Part shown: positions 1 to 9,265 of the stretch, piece by piece
Layout: every line of letters begins with the position of its first letter
Numbering within the stretch: position 1 is the stretch's first letter
Source: UBA5158 sp963692955
Lineage (GTDB): Bacteria > Pseudomonadota > Gammaproteobacteria > DSM-16500
NCBI GenBank assembly: GCA_963692955.1
Contig: OY843587.1
Coordinates: 372,001-436,000 of the forward strand
DNA length: 64,000 bases
Direction of reading: 5' to 3'
Position numbers and translations under genes: made by a program
The notes under the pieces: generated by a model
The model's input: only the letters and a program-made list of their open reading frames with translations
What the model was told of the DNA's origin: nothing
Databases searched by the model: none

Positions 1-1
1 A

Positions 2-3000
2 ACGGTAGGTGGCACCACCACAATTAATGCTGGCATTAATGGCATTGATTTAGTGTCAAATGGCGCTAACAATAGCTTCACCGGCGCGGTATCGCTCAAC
101 AATACTGGCGCTAACAACGTTGGCATTAACGATAACAGGGCCTTAATATTAGGTGCTTCGACGATCGGTCAAAATCTATTAGTCACCGCGAATGGCGTGA
201 TTAGTCAAACCGGCGCGATTGTCGTGCCCGGCACTTCCAGCTTTAGCGCAGGTAATAATGCGATTAACTTAACTACCAACGGCGCTAACAACCAACTCGC
301 CGGCGCGGTCACATTATCCAATACCGGCGCGAATAATGTTTCTGTCACCGACGTCGACGCGCTGCAAATCGCTGGTGCTAACACCGGTGGTAACCTGACG
401 CTAAATAGCAGCGGCGCGATTACGCAAACCGGCGCGATTAATTCCGCGTTGTTGACCACGGTTTCCGTCGGTGGTACCACGTTAACGGCAGCTAACAGCG
501 TGACAAGCTTCAACGCTACTAACGCAGGCGGCGGCGCTGTGACTTTAGCGAATACCGCTGCAACGTTAACTGTTACGGGCGCGACTCAATCTGGCAGCGG
601 TAATATCAACATCACTAACAATGGCGCGTTGACGACCAGCGGTATGATCAACACAGCGGGTGGTGACGTAAACTTAATTACGGCGACCACGGGCGCGACG
701 ACGCAAGTGTTAACCGTGAACGCGGGCATTAATACCAACGGCGGCAATATTATGTTAAACGCCGCTAATCCACAAAACATTACCGGCGTCGTTGATAATG
801 CCGTCTTGAATACGGGCACGGGCACCGGCGGCGTATTGAATGTCGGCGGCGGTGTCGATTTAAATGCTTCGCCAATCGTTGGCGCGGGCAATATCACGCT
901 ACAAGGTAACGGTTTAGATTTAACGTTAGGAACAGTTAATTTTAATTCCGCGGTGAACTTCACCGTCAATCGTGACATTTATATCGACGGCGCGTTATCG
1001 ACCAGCGGCGCGGGTTCTAACTTAGGCTTATTCGCTGACGCATTGGGCACCGGTGTCGGCGGTGTAGTCGTCGGCAGCGCGGGTTCCATCAACAGTAGCG
1101 GCACGTTAACCATTACTGGTTCGAAGATCGCGCAAGTTCCTGGCGCTGATACTTCGGCGGGCGTAGAAATTGAAGCGGGTGGCTCGGTTACCGCCGCGGG
1201 TAATATTGCCATCACGGGCGGCGTGGGTACCAGCAATGTCTTAATCAACGGTACGGTGCAAAGCACGGGTAACAATACCATTACATTAACGTCATCCAGC
1301 AGTCCGAATAGCAATGTCATTGTGAATGGTACTGTTAGCGGCGCCGCTGGTGCGATCAATGCGACGGCGACAAACGCAGTGCAAATAGGCACAGGCGGAT
1401 TAATCAGTACGACGGGCAATGTTGCATTGAGTGCTAATACGATCGCTGAAACCGGCGCGACTGGTTCGATCACTAGCGGCTCGCTGACGACCAACTCGGT
1501 GGCGGGTACGACGTTAAATAACGCTAACAACGTTGCTAGTTTGACCGCGGTGAATACTGGCACGGGCAACCTCCAATTTAATAATAACTCAGCGTTAAGT
1601 GTCGCGGGTGTTACGCAATCCGGTACTGGCACAGTGACTATCAGCGGTGCGAATACAATTGATGTCGCTGGCGCGATCAACACGGGAGCGAATGCGTTAG
1701 CCTTGAGTTCCGGTAGCACGATTAGTGAAAGTACGGGCAGCATCAATGCCACGACATTGAATACTACCTCGGTGGGCGGTTCTACTTTGAATGGTGCAAA
1801 CACAGTCTCTAATTATAAGGCGACTAACACGGGCAATGGCAATGTCACTTTAACGAATACTGCGACGTCGTTAAATTTAGGCGCGATCACTAATACCGGT
1901 ACCGGCACAGTTTATATCAACAATAGCGGCAACCTTAATATCGCTGGCAACGAAAGCGGTACGTTAAATTACACGAGCACCAGCACGATAACTGAAAATA
2001 CCTCTAGCGTACTCAACGGTAGCTTGACGACAAATTCAGTGGGCGGCACCACTTTAGGCGGCGCTAACACACTCTCTAATTTCGGCGCGACGAATACGGG
2101 TAGCGGAGATATTAATTTAACTAACACCGGTACGCTAAATCTTACTGGGGCTAATCAAACAGTCGGTAATTTGATTATCAACAATACGGGTAACTTAACG
2201 CAATCTGGCGGCTTGACTGTGACTGGCGGTACGACGATAAGTGTTGGCTCAACTAATAATGTGACATTGAATTCCACTAACAACGCGCTAGCCAGCATCG
2301 GTGTGAATAGCGCTAACAATGTCAGTGTGACAAACGGCACCGCCTTAGATCTAGGCACCACAACGATTGGTGGAAATTTAAATGTGACGGCGAATGGTTC
2401 GATTACCGAAAGCGCGCCATTGACCATCACGGGTACGCCAACCTTTACCGTGACCGCGGCGGGTTCTAATGTCTTGTTAGATTCGCAACTTAATAACTTT
2501 GCCACGACACCGGTGTTCACCGCGAATGGCGATATTAATAATATTGGTTTACAAAATATTTCTACCACAGCGCAAGTACCGGTCTTACCCGCTGGCGTTA
2601 ACAATGTGAATTTAATCTATGGCTACACGGGCATCAATTTCGGTACTGAAACCGTCAACGGTAGCTTAACCGCGATGGCGGGTGGCGATATTAATGTTAA
2701 CGGCGTGATCACCGCGCCTAACGGTATTGCATTAACGAGTACCGGCACCAATACGAATGTAAACATTAACGATACTTTGCAAACGGCGGCTGGGGCTATC
2801 AGCTTAGCGGCAAGTGGCACGGGTGTGATTAATCTTGCGAGCAATGTTACCTCGGTCAGCGGGTCGATCAACTTTAATAGCCAAACGGTGTTGAACACTT
2901 CAGCAACGGTCGATTCCGGCAGCGGTCAAACGGTGATTAACGGCATTAGCGGTACGGGCACGTTGACTTTACAAAATGCGACTAACGCTACCGGTACTGT

Positions 3001-4264
3001 TATTATGAATGGTAATGTCGCCTTAGGCGGTATCAATACGTTTAGCCAACCTTATCAAGTCATTTTCAACGGCACGAATAATACGATTACTAACGCGGTA
3101 ACATTTAATAACACAGCGGGTGTCGCCTTAGTTAATAGCAACAACAACCTATTTAACTTTAGCGGCGGATTAACCAGTACTGCGAGTACGACTTACGTCT
3201 CTGGTACCGTCAATACCAACAGTGCAGACATGACCTTAGGATCAGTCGTATTAAACACTAGCTCATCGTTGCAAACTCAAAACGGCAACCTGACTATCGG
3301 TGCTATCAGTGCGATTAGTAACAATAGCAGTCTTAACTTGAACGCGGGTACGGGTCAATTGAATTTAGGACCCGTGGCGATTGGCGGTAACGGTACCATT
3401 GCCGCTGGCACGATAAATGCGAATGGTAACGTCACAGCGAATGGCTTGTTAACCTTTATGGGCAACACCAACTTGAATGGCGTGAGTGTGAGCGGCGCGC
3501 AAGGTGTGACTTTCCAAAGTCCAGTAACAGTGGCAGTCGGCCCTGTCAGTGTCTCTTCAAGCAATGCACCTATCAACTTTAACAGTACGTTATCCGGCAA
3601 CCAAGCGGTAACGGTAAACGCTGGTTCCGGCGGCAATATCACCTTTAATGGTGTTGTTAATCCGGCTTCGTTAACCATCGCGAACGCCATGAACGTTATT
3701 AGTAATGTTGGTATCAATGTCGGTTCATTTACACAAGCTGCGGGTACCGGCTTAACATCGCTAGGCGGCACTGGCTTAACCGCGGGGCCTGCAGCGATTA
3801 CGACTAATAGCGTTACCGGCACAGTCAATGTCACTAGCTTAGCGCTGAATGTTAATTCAGCGACATTATCAGGGACGGTGAATGGCGTATCCGGACAAGG
3901 CGCGGCAGGTCAGATCACGATTCCAAGTTCATTGCCCGCTGGCAGTGTCTTCTTCAACGGCTTCGATTTAGGCGCGCCAGTCACGCCTGCATCGATACCA
4001 AGTAATGCTATAGACATTCTGTTATCGCTGACTTCCTATGGCGATGGTGTGTCGAGTTTTGTGAATTCTGTATTCTCATACGGGACGCAAACGTCTGCGG
4101 CGGGATCGTCGCAAGGAGATGACAACGGCAATGATAATATGGACTTAACGATTGGCGGACCTGAAGAAGTGGTGGTTCCAAACGGACAACATGGCCCGTC
4201 TGGATGTGCTGCTATCGGTAACAATATCGAGTTATGTGCGCGCACCGTTCATGCTAGTAATTAA
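2..4264 (+). CDS. Filamentous-haemagglutinin-like repeat adhesin, C-terminal part (5' truncated by window)
   Basis: The reading frame is open from base 2, so the gene starts upstream and only its last roughly 1,420 codons are here. The protein is almost entirely Gly/Asn/Thr/Ser/Val with many short beta-strand-like units, as in the beta-helix shafts of two-partner-secreted exoproteins. Two unit types recur. One is built around SVGGTTL..AN followed by an NTG..N track (near bases 460, 1490, 1770 and 2040). The other is built around NGANN..GAV.L.NTGANNV (bases 53-130 and 285-345). The end, PEEVVVPNGQHGPSGC and on, is non-repetitive with two Cys and shows no autotransporter barrel. It is inferred to be exported through a TpsB-type partner not seen here. 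The stop TAA overlaps the stop of the convergent gene by 4 bases. Family call by composition and repeats; adhesin role inferred. Confidence 0.75.
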   Translation, partial: TVGGTTTINAGINGIDLVSNGANNSFTGAVSLNNTGANNVGINDNRALILGASTIGQNLLVTANGVISQTGAIVVPGTSSFSAGNNAINLTTNGANNQLAGAVTLSNTGANNVSVTDVDALQIAGANTGGNLTLNSSGAITQTGAINSALLTTVSVGGTTLTAANSVTSFNATNAGGGAVTLANTAATLTVTGATQSGSGNINITNNGALTTSGMINTAGGDVNLITATTGATTQVLTVNAGINTNGGNIMLNAANPQNITGVVDNAVLNTGTGTGGVLNVGGGVDLNASPIVGAGNITLQGNGLDLTLGTVNFNSAVNFTVNRDIYIDGALSTSGAGSNLGLFADALGTGVGGVVVGSAGSINSSGTLTITGSKIAQVPGADTSAGVEIEAGGSVTAAGNIAITGGVGTSNVLINGTVQSTGNNTITLTSSSSPNSNVIVNGTVSGAAGAINATATNAVQIGTGGLISTTGNVALSANTIAETGATGSITSGSLTTNSVAGTTLNNANNVASLTAVNTGTGNLQFNNNSALSVAGVTQSGTGTVTISGANTIDVAGAINTGANALALSSGSTISESTGSINATTLNTTSVGGSTLNGANTVSNYKATNTGNGNVTLTNTATSLNLGAITNTGTGTVYINNSGNLNIAGNESGTLNYTSTSTITENTSSVLNGSLTTNSVGGTTLGGANTLSNFGATNTGSGDINLTNTGTLNLTGANQTVGNLIINNTGNLTQSGGLTVTGGTTISVGSTNNVTLNSTNNALASIGVNSANNVSVTNGTALDLGTTTIGGNLNVTANGSITESAPLTITGTPTFTVTAAGSNVLLDSQLNNFATTPVFTANGDINNIGLQNISTTAQVPVLPAGVNNVNLIYGYTGINFGTETVNGSLTAMAGGDINVNGVITAPNGIALTSTGTNTNVNINDTLQTAAGAISLAASGTGVINLASNVTSVSGSINFNSQTVLNTSATVDSGSGQTVINGISGTGTLTLQNATNATGTVIMNGNVALGGINTFSQPYQVIFNGTNNTITNAVTFNNTAGVALVNSNNNLFNFSGGLTSTASTTYVSGTVNTNSADMTLGSVVLNTSSSLQTQNGNLTIGAISAISNNSSLNLNAGTGQLNLGPVAIGGNGTIAAGTINANGNVTANGLLTFMGNTNLNGVSVSGAQGVTFQSPVTVAVGPVSVSSSNAPINFNSTLSGNQAVTVNAGSGGNITFNGVVNPASLTIANAMNVISNVGINVGSFTQAAGTGLTSLGGTGLTAGPAAITTNSVTGTVNVTSLALNVNSATLSGTVNGVSGQGAAGQITIPSSLPAGSVFFNGFDLGAPVTPASIPSNAIDILLSLTSYGDGVSSFVNSVFSYGTQTSAAGSSQGDDNGNDNMDLTIGGPEEVVVPNGQHGPSGCAAIGNNIELCARTVHASN
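410..2130 (+). repeat. Coding repeats within the adhesin
   Basis: Four copies of a degenerate unit of about 60-70 residues start near bases 415, 1440, 1720 and 1987. Each runs: I.E/QTG, an S.TT.SVGGTTL core, ANSV.SF.ATN.G.G, then a TLTVTGATQ-like strand. Divergence is at the protein level and spacing is irregular, so this is a beta-helix coding repeat rather than a DNA tandem array. Confidence 0.7.
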
Positions 4265-6726
4265 ACTCTAACCGATGATCTGCGGCGTGAGCTTACGCTA
4301 ATTTCTGCACTCGATCGACTATTTTCCAATGGCCGCGTCACACTACTGATATTACTTTTTTCGAAAGCGTCTCTCTTGAAATTATTTAATTCATAAGCCT
4401 TATGTACAAAAACAGCCGGCCAGTTGCTATTTACGTCCGTAAAATCTAGCGCGGGGAATTGATTAGGCTCTAAATTTTGGTAAGAACCGAAACTTAAATT
4501 TAGCGATGCGACATGTTGGTAAAATAATTGCATCGGATCTTTTCTTACTTTTATAAACATACGCGAATCACTGCGGTTAAGCGCGGCTTGTGCGATTTTT
4601 TTCATCTCGGTTAACGTGTTTACCACGATATCCAGTTTAATGGTGGAAAGATCAGTGTTGTTATCACAGATCTTTAATAGTTCCGCGATCATTTCCGCCG
4701 CGCCGCGCGGAACTTTAATCGCGTCCGTGTCATCGCCAGGCAAAGAAACGGTGGTGCCGCCCAGACAGAGAAATTGCGTAGTGTTTTTCTTTAAAAAATC
4801 GGCGTCTAATAGAGCGACACGTAGCCATAATAAATTTTCTCGCATCTGATCGTCAATGCGCTTCAATTGCAGACGATTGTTGCCATCGATAATCGCGGTA
4901 GTCAAATCAGCGTCTTTCGAATCAAATTCCGTTTTGAAATCTTGCAGCGCATTTAATTCAGGAGTAACGGCAACCAGCGCATTATCTACTTCTTGCTCCG
5001 TCACGGCCGCGCCAATTTTAGCTAGCAACGAGTCTAAGATTTTTTTCGCAGAGACTGCTTTTAAAGAAATGTTTTTCATCTCAGTTAATAAAGTGCCGGG
5101 CCGATGAATAGTTAAAAATTTGGATGCGGCTTTATGTTGTAAATCGTCGACTACTTTCTGATGTTTAGTCAGCGCAACATTGAAAGCGGCAACTTGATCT
5201 TCGACTTTTTTGATCTGAATAGTTAATTGCTCATACTGTTCATTGATATGTGGAACTAAAGCGCGGATACGTACCACTTCATCTTTGATAGGTGTAAAAA
5301 TTTCTTTGGCGTTAGCTTCCGCATCGATAAGTTTTTGTCTACTGTCTGCGTAGAATGCTTCGATCAGCGCTGCAACGCTCTTTTCTTCTTCTGCTAGCAA
5401 TTCTGGATTGTTAGCGTTAGTGACATAAGAGGTCCATTTGAATGTGCTGGTTTCAGTGCCTTTTTCCATAATAAAGCATTTTTCTAATTTGCATTCGCTT
5501 TCAAACGCATCTAGTAAGTTCTTTCTTAACGGAGAAGCTTTTAAATTATTAATATGTTTGGCGATTTCGGTGAAACTATTCAAAGAATAGTTGGAACTGA
5601 AAGCAATATTCTGCAGGCGCTGATTGCCGTCTGCATTCTCTGCCGGTACTAAGTCGGAATCGAATGCCGTGAGGTAATCTTCTAGGACTCTTTGATCGAG
5701 CGCTGGGTTCTTCTTAAGTTCGTACCAGTATGCTAATGCCGTGAATTGCATGCTTCTGATGAAATTACCTTTCACACGCTGCACTAATTCACTGTCTAAG
5801 ACCGCTTTCCTAGAATTATCTTTTATTCTGATTTCGAGTGTATTGAGAAGAGTTTGTAAATCGTTATCCAATGAAAATTGAGCTTTAAGCTGTTCTAGCG
5901 CTGTTAGGCGCGGAGTAATCGTCGTTCTTTTATAAACGGACCAAACATTGTTGTAGGGCAAACCTCTGGTCGCGTTATTTAACTCTGTGTCCTTTAAGTA
6001 TTTATTTAGCGCCGCCGCGTGACTGGTAAATACTTTGATAACATCTACCACTTTATCTTTGATGAGAATTTTAGTTTCCATGCTCATCAATCTTTGTAAC
6101 AGCGGCACGTAATAAGAAAGCCGTGCTAAGCGATTTTCTTCGAACAATTCAAAAACGAGAAAGTTCTTCGTCATTTCAGAATAGCCGGGAGCGGCTTTTA
6201 ACGTAATGTCGACATCGTCTTTTTTTAACGTGCGTTCGCCTAACGGTTCAACGTAGGCAACTGGCCGCATGGGTTTGAAAGTCACGCCAGTGATCTCAGA
6301 CGTTTCAAAAATATTTTTAACTAACAGTGGGTCGACATCTAGAATATTTTTTTTCTCGACTTCATCATCTATTCTAATCGTAATTTCAGGCGTTGTCAGA
6401 GGCACTGAGCGCCCTAAATTCATTAAGGTGTTGGATAATGCGGCTAAGTTGCGCGACAGCTTTTCCGTGATCTTCACCTGCGCTTTGGTATAAATTGAAA
6501 CGTAGTTGTCACATTGCAAAAATAAATTATAATTGCCCCCAATGACTTGGCGCGCTAGCACGATGATTTCTTTAGCGGGGATTTCAAGTTTTTTAAGGAT
6601 GAGGCCTATGGTTTTCAAACTTTCATCTGACGCAAGATTATCTTTTTTCTCGTACACGAAAAAGATAAAAGGATCTTCCTCACCTTGTTTCATGGTGATT
6701 TTGCGAGTCTTCATTCGTGTTTGCAT
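4261..6726 (-). CDS. Large soluble protein of unknown function (821 aa)
   Basis: I do not recognise a family. The protein is hydrophilic, with no signal peptide or membrane segment. A helical, probably coiled-coil stretch lies around residues 480-570 (many Glu/Lys/Gln heptads). The C-terminal tail is rich in Ser and Arg and ends in RRRSSVRV. The ATG at 6726 is preceded by GAGGGGTG with 4 bases between, so this start is preferred over the internal Met5. The gene converges on the adhesin and shares the palindromic TTAA of the two stop codons. Large, cytosolic, charged orphan proteins with disordered tails are common among secreted effectors of intracellular gammaproteobacteria. That is only a possible reading; no catalytic motif was seen. 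Confidence 0.7.
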   Translation of the reverse strand: MQTRMKTRKITMKQGEEDPFIFFVYEKKDNLASDESLKTIGLILKKLEIPAKEIIVLARQVIGGNYNLFLQCDNYVSIYTKAQVKITEKLSRNLAALSNTLMNLGRSVPLTTPEITIRIDDEVEKKNILDVDPLLVKNIFETSEITGVTFKPMRPVAYVEPLGERTLKKDDVDITLKAAPGYSEMTKNFLVFELFEENRLARLSYYVPLLQRLMSMETKILIKDKVVDVIKVFTSHAAALNKYLKDTELNNATRGLPYNNVWSVYKRTTITPRLTALEQLKAQFSLDNDLQTLLNTLEIRIKDNSRKAVLDSELVQRVKGNFIRSMQFTALAYWYELKKNPALDQRVLEDYLTAFDSDLVPAENADGNQRLQNIAFSSNYSLNSFTEIAKHINNLKASPLRKNLLDAFESECKLEKCFIMEKGTETSTFKWTSYVTNANNPELLAEEEKSVAALIEAFYADSRQKLIDAEANAKEIFTPIKDEVVRIRALVPHINEQYEQLTIQIKKVEDQVAAFNVALTKHQKVVDDLQHKAASKFLTIHRPGTLLTEMKNISLKAVSAKKILDSLLAKIGAAVTEQEVDNALVAVTPELNALQDFKTEFDSKDADLTTAIIDGNNRLQLKRIDDQMRENLLWLRVALLDADFLKKNTTQFLCLGGTTVSLPGDDTDAIKVPRGAAEMIAELLKICDNNTDLSTIKLDIVVNTLTEMKKIAQAALNRSDSRMFIKVRKDPMQLFYQHVASLNLSFGSYQNLEPNQFPALDFTDVNSNWPAVFVHKAYELNNFKRDAFEKSNISSVTRPLENSRSSAEISVSSRRRSSVRV

Positions 6727-6844
6727 ATTACACCCCTCGGCGGAACCTCATTGGGTTCGTTTGGTATAGAGAGATATTATATACGAATTACGCAAATTGA
6801 AAACAAGGAGATGATTATTACGCAAAATGCTTGTACAGTTGCGC

Positions 6845-9043
6845 CTAGACAGTAGTTTTAGGAATGACCTTAATTGTCTTAGCATTGACCATATCTAAGA
6901 AGATTAAAATACCAAGTTGCTCTTTTTCTGACAGTTTTTCAAATTCATCCCCTTCAAAAATGGCTTTTGCGCGTTCTTCGACTTCTGCCGCGGGAATGAA
7001 ATCAGTAATGTTTTCAAGATACGATTTCCAGTCGGAACTCTTTTCCAGCTTGGTCATAACCTGGTCAATCGGCTCTTTTAGCGCGGCGGCTAGAAAAGCG
7101 AGTATACCTTTGTCTTTTTGATCCTCATCGTCTTGAGGGTTTTGAATGAGTTCCGACACGAAGTGTTTACAGTCTTCCGCGTTGCCCCAAGCAATCCACG
7201 CGCGCAAGATAGGCAGTAACGTTGGATGTTCGCCCAGACGGCCGATCTCCGCCCAATATTGTATTTTACGCACCGTGTGCTGTTGCAATTTAAATAATTG
7301 CTCAGGTGTGATATCCCGGTATTCCAACGGCAGGTAAGTAGCCGATTCTTCCGTGTGTTGCTGTGCTTGCACGGTAAGTTCATGCACGATGGTGTAAAGA
7401 CTTTTGTTCGCTTTCTTAATCGCTTCTTCCAACACCGCGTAGCGTTTTTCCGTGTCGGGGTATTGACGCAGTATTTGCTGGCAAATACGGTGGATGCGCA
7501 TCAACGTATCGAAACGTAAAACATTTTTTTCATCGTCTTGCGGAAACAAATCGCCGTTATCAAACAGCGCGTTCACCACACTGGCGATATGTTCTTGCGA
7601 AATTTTTTCGATCGCCGCGCCGTCGAGCAAATCTAAAAAGCGCGTGATGCGAAAATCTTTATTCAAACGCGTCAGCACTTGGTCGAAACTGGTGGGATCT
7701 TTCGCGAACGAAAGTATCGTGTCTAATTCGCTTTCCGGCATGAAGCCGGTGGGAATCGATAAACGGAAATAGACGTCGAACATATCCGGACTGCAAATGC
7801 GATAATTATTCCGCGCCAGCGTTTCCGAATGAAAATAAATTTCTTTAGGTTTATAAAGCATATGCAAGCGGGGAAATAACAACAGCAACATTTTCAATAA
7901 CACGTCGCGCTTTACCGTGGCCGAGCGGTTAAGAATTTCTTCGCAGCGTTCGCGGTCTTTTTTGATTTTTTCTTCGTCCATGATATAGACGTTATCCAGC
8001 AAATCCGTGAACAAATCTTTATTTTCGCGGATGCCGTAAAAGACCGGTGTGGCGAACAATTCAATCGCCATCAACGCGAAAAAATCCACCGGATTGACGA
8101 CGTCTTTCACGCGTGGGTAACTGAAGCTTAACGTGTTGACATAACGCGTCACGTCACGTGGGTTTTCAAAAAAATATTTTAAACTGCTGTAATAAATATC
8201 CGCCCAATACGTTTTATTCCAGCTATCCTCAGGCCCTTCTTTGACGATGTCTTGCAAACGGTACAGCAATAAATTTTCTAAATCTTGTTTGGAAATCGGG
8301 GGCACATCGAACGGCAACTGCACGAGTTTTTCTAAATATTCCTCGCCTTCGCCGACATGAATTTCATTAATCGCGCGCACCACTTGCGCTTTGTCCAGCG
8401 ACAGTAAATAAATCGTATTGAAGTAATCCCCCATCGATTTCACGATTTGTAAAATTTGATTGATCTCCGTGGCTTGCAGGCGCGAAATATTATCGATGAT
8501 GATAATAATTTTATGCTGTTGGTTGCGAAGTAAATTATTCAATTGCGTTTTAACTTGAATAGGATCGAAGCCCGATTCCCACGCATATAATTCTTTTTGT
8601 TCTGGGTTTTTAATTTTGCCGAGCAACCGGCGTTTCATGCGTAGAGATTTTGGAATCGATTGATGGGTAAAAAACGAAGAATAGAGTTCCAACAAATGAA
8701 TGATTTGCGCCTTGTTTTCTAAGAACTCCGCTTGCCGCAATTCCGACGCTAACCGGCGGAAAAACCCATAAATCAACTGCCCCTGGCCCGAATAACTCCA
8801 AGGACTAAAGTTCAAAACAATGGGTTTTTCCTCGTCCAGCATATTGTTAGAAGCATAACGTAACTCTTCTAAAATCAGGTTAATTACCGAGGTTTTCCCG
8901 CTGCCCCAGCCACCTTGGAGGCTCAAGACGAGGCTTTCCGGACTGGTATGGTCTAGCATGCAGCGGGCGAGGTATTGAGCGAATACACCCCGGTCTAAGC
9001 GGTCTTGATCGATACTGGTAATCGGACGGTCTGCGTCAAACAT
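6845..9043 (-). CDS. KAP family P-loop NTPase
   Basis: The N-terminal half is a KAP-type NTPase. From the start at 9043 (MFDADRPI) the Walker A is GGWGSGKT at residues 44-51. The KAP-typical FSPWSYSGQGQL follows at about 79-90, and the Walker B KIIIIIDN ends near Asp184. The C-terminal half is helical and unassigned. Unlike many KAP proteins, no obvious membrane hairpin interrupts the domain, so it is probably cytosolic. The frame extends 17 codons upstream, but GGGGAG lies 6 bases before the ATG at 9043, which fixes this start (732 aa). KAP NTPases include phage-exclusion proteins such as PifA, and several are found in defence loci. The divergent AAA ATPase and XRE regulator make a defence or stress role possible, but this is inference. 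Confidence 0.85.
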   Translation of the reverse strand: MFDADRPITSIDQDRLDRGVFAQYLARCMLDHTSPESLVLSLQGGWGSGKTSVINLILEELRYASNNMLDEEKPIVLNFSPWSYSGQGQLIYGFFRRLASELRQAEFLENKAQIIHLLELYSSFFTHQSIPKSLRMKRRLLGKIKNPEQKELYAWESGFDPIQVKTQLNNLLRNQQHKIIIIIDNISRLQATEINQILQIVKSMGDYFNTIYLLSLDKAQVVRAINEIHVGEGEEYLEKLVQLPFDVPPISKQDLENLLLYRLQDIVKEGPEDSWNKTYWADIYYSSLKYFFENPRDVTRYVNTLSFSYPRVKDVVNPVDFFALMAIELFATPVFYGIRENKDLFTDLLDNVYIMDEEKIKKDRERCEEILNRSATVKRDVLLKMLLLLFPRLHMLYKPKEIYFHSETLARNNYRICSPDMFDVYFRLSIPTGFMPESELDTILSFAKDPTSFDQVLTRLNKDFRITRFLDLLDGAAIEKISQEHIASVVNALFDNGDLFPQDDEKNVLRFDTLMRIHRICQQILRQYPDTEKRYAVLEEAIKKANKSLYTIVHELTVQAQQHTEESATYLPLEYRDITPEQLFKLQQHTVRKIQYWAEIGRLGEHPTLLPILRAWIAWGNAEDCKHFVSELIQNPQDDEDQKDKGILAFLAAALKEPIDQVMTKLEKSSDWKSYLENITDFIPAAEVEERAKAIFEGDEFEKLSEKEQLGILIFLDMVNAKTIKVIPKTTV

Positions 9044-9077
9044 GCTGGACTCCCCATCGTTGGGTACCACACAAGTT

Positions 9078-9209
9078 ATTGTAAAATATATCAATTCGAC
9101 GGCTGCGAGAAAGGATCAAGCCTATGATAATTATACCAGTTGTAGAAAATTTTAGGGTGAAAATGCATGGATGATTAATTAGTCATAAATTTAGATATTG
9201 TAAAATATA
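9078..9209. promoter_or_regulatory. Direct-repeat pair in divergent intergenic region
   Basis: The 13-base word ATTGTAAAATATA occurs at 9078-9090 and again at 9197-9209, in the region separating the KAP NTPase from the AAA ATPase. The copies are 119 bases apart, one near each divergent start. They could be operator sites for a shared regulator or AT-rich promoter parts. No clear -35/-10 pair could be assigned. Confidence 0.35.
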
Positions 9210-9265
9210 ACAAACTTATCTAAACTTAGCCTATTACTAGCTAAGATTACATAAGGTTGATATAA

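Noticed and set aside
410..2130. Possible CRISPR or tandem DNA repeat array in the adhesin
   Set aside because: Repeats are degenerate, coding, and irregularly spaced; there are no identical 25-40 base direct repeats with unique spacers.
205..3834. Several long minus-strand frames opposite the adhesin (205-513, 586-978, 979-1803, 2155-2604, 3355-3834)
   Set aside because: Their products are Val/Pro/Ala/Leu-rich shadows of the Gly/Asn/Thr repeat codons, with no ribosome-binding sites or family resemblance.
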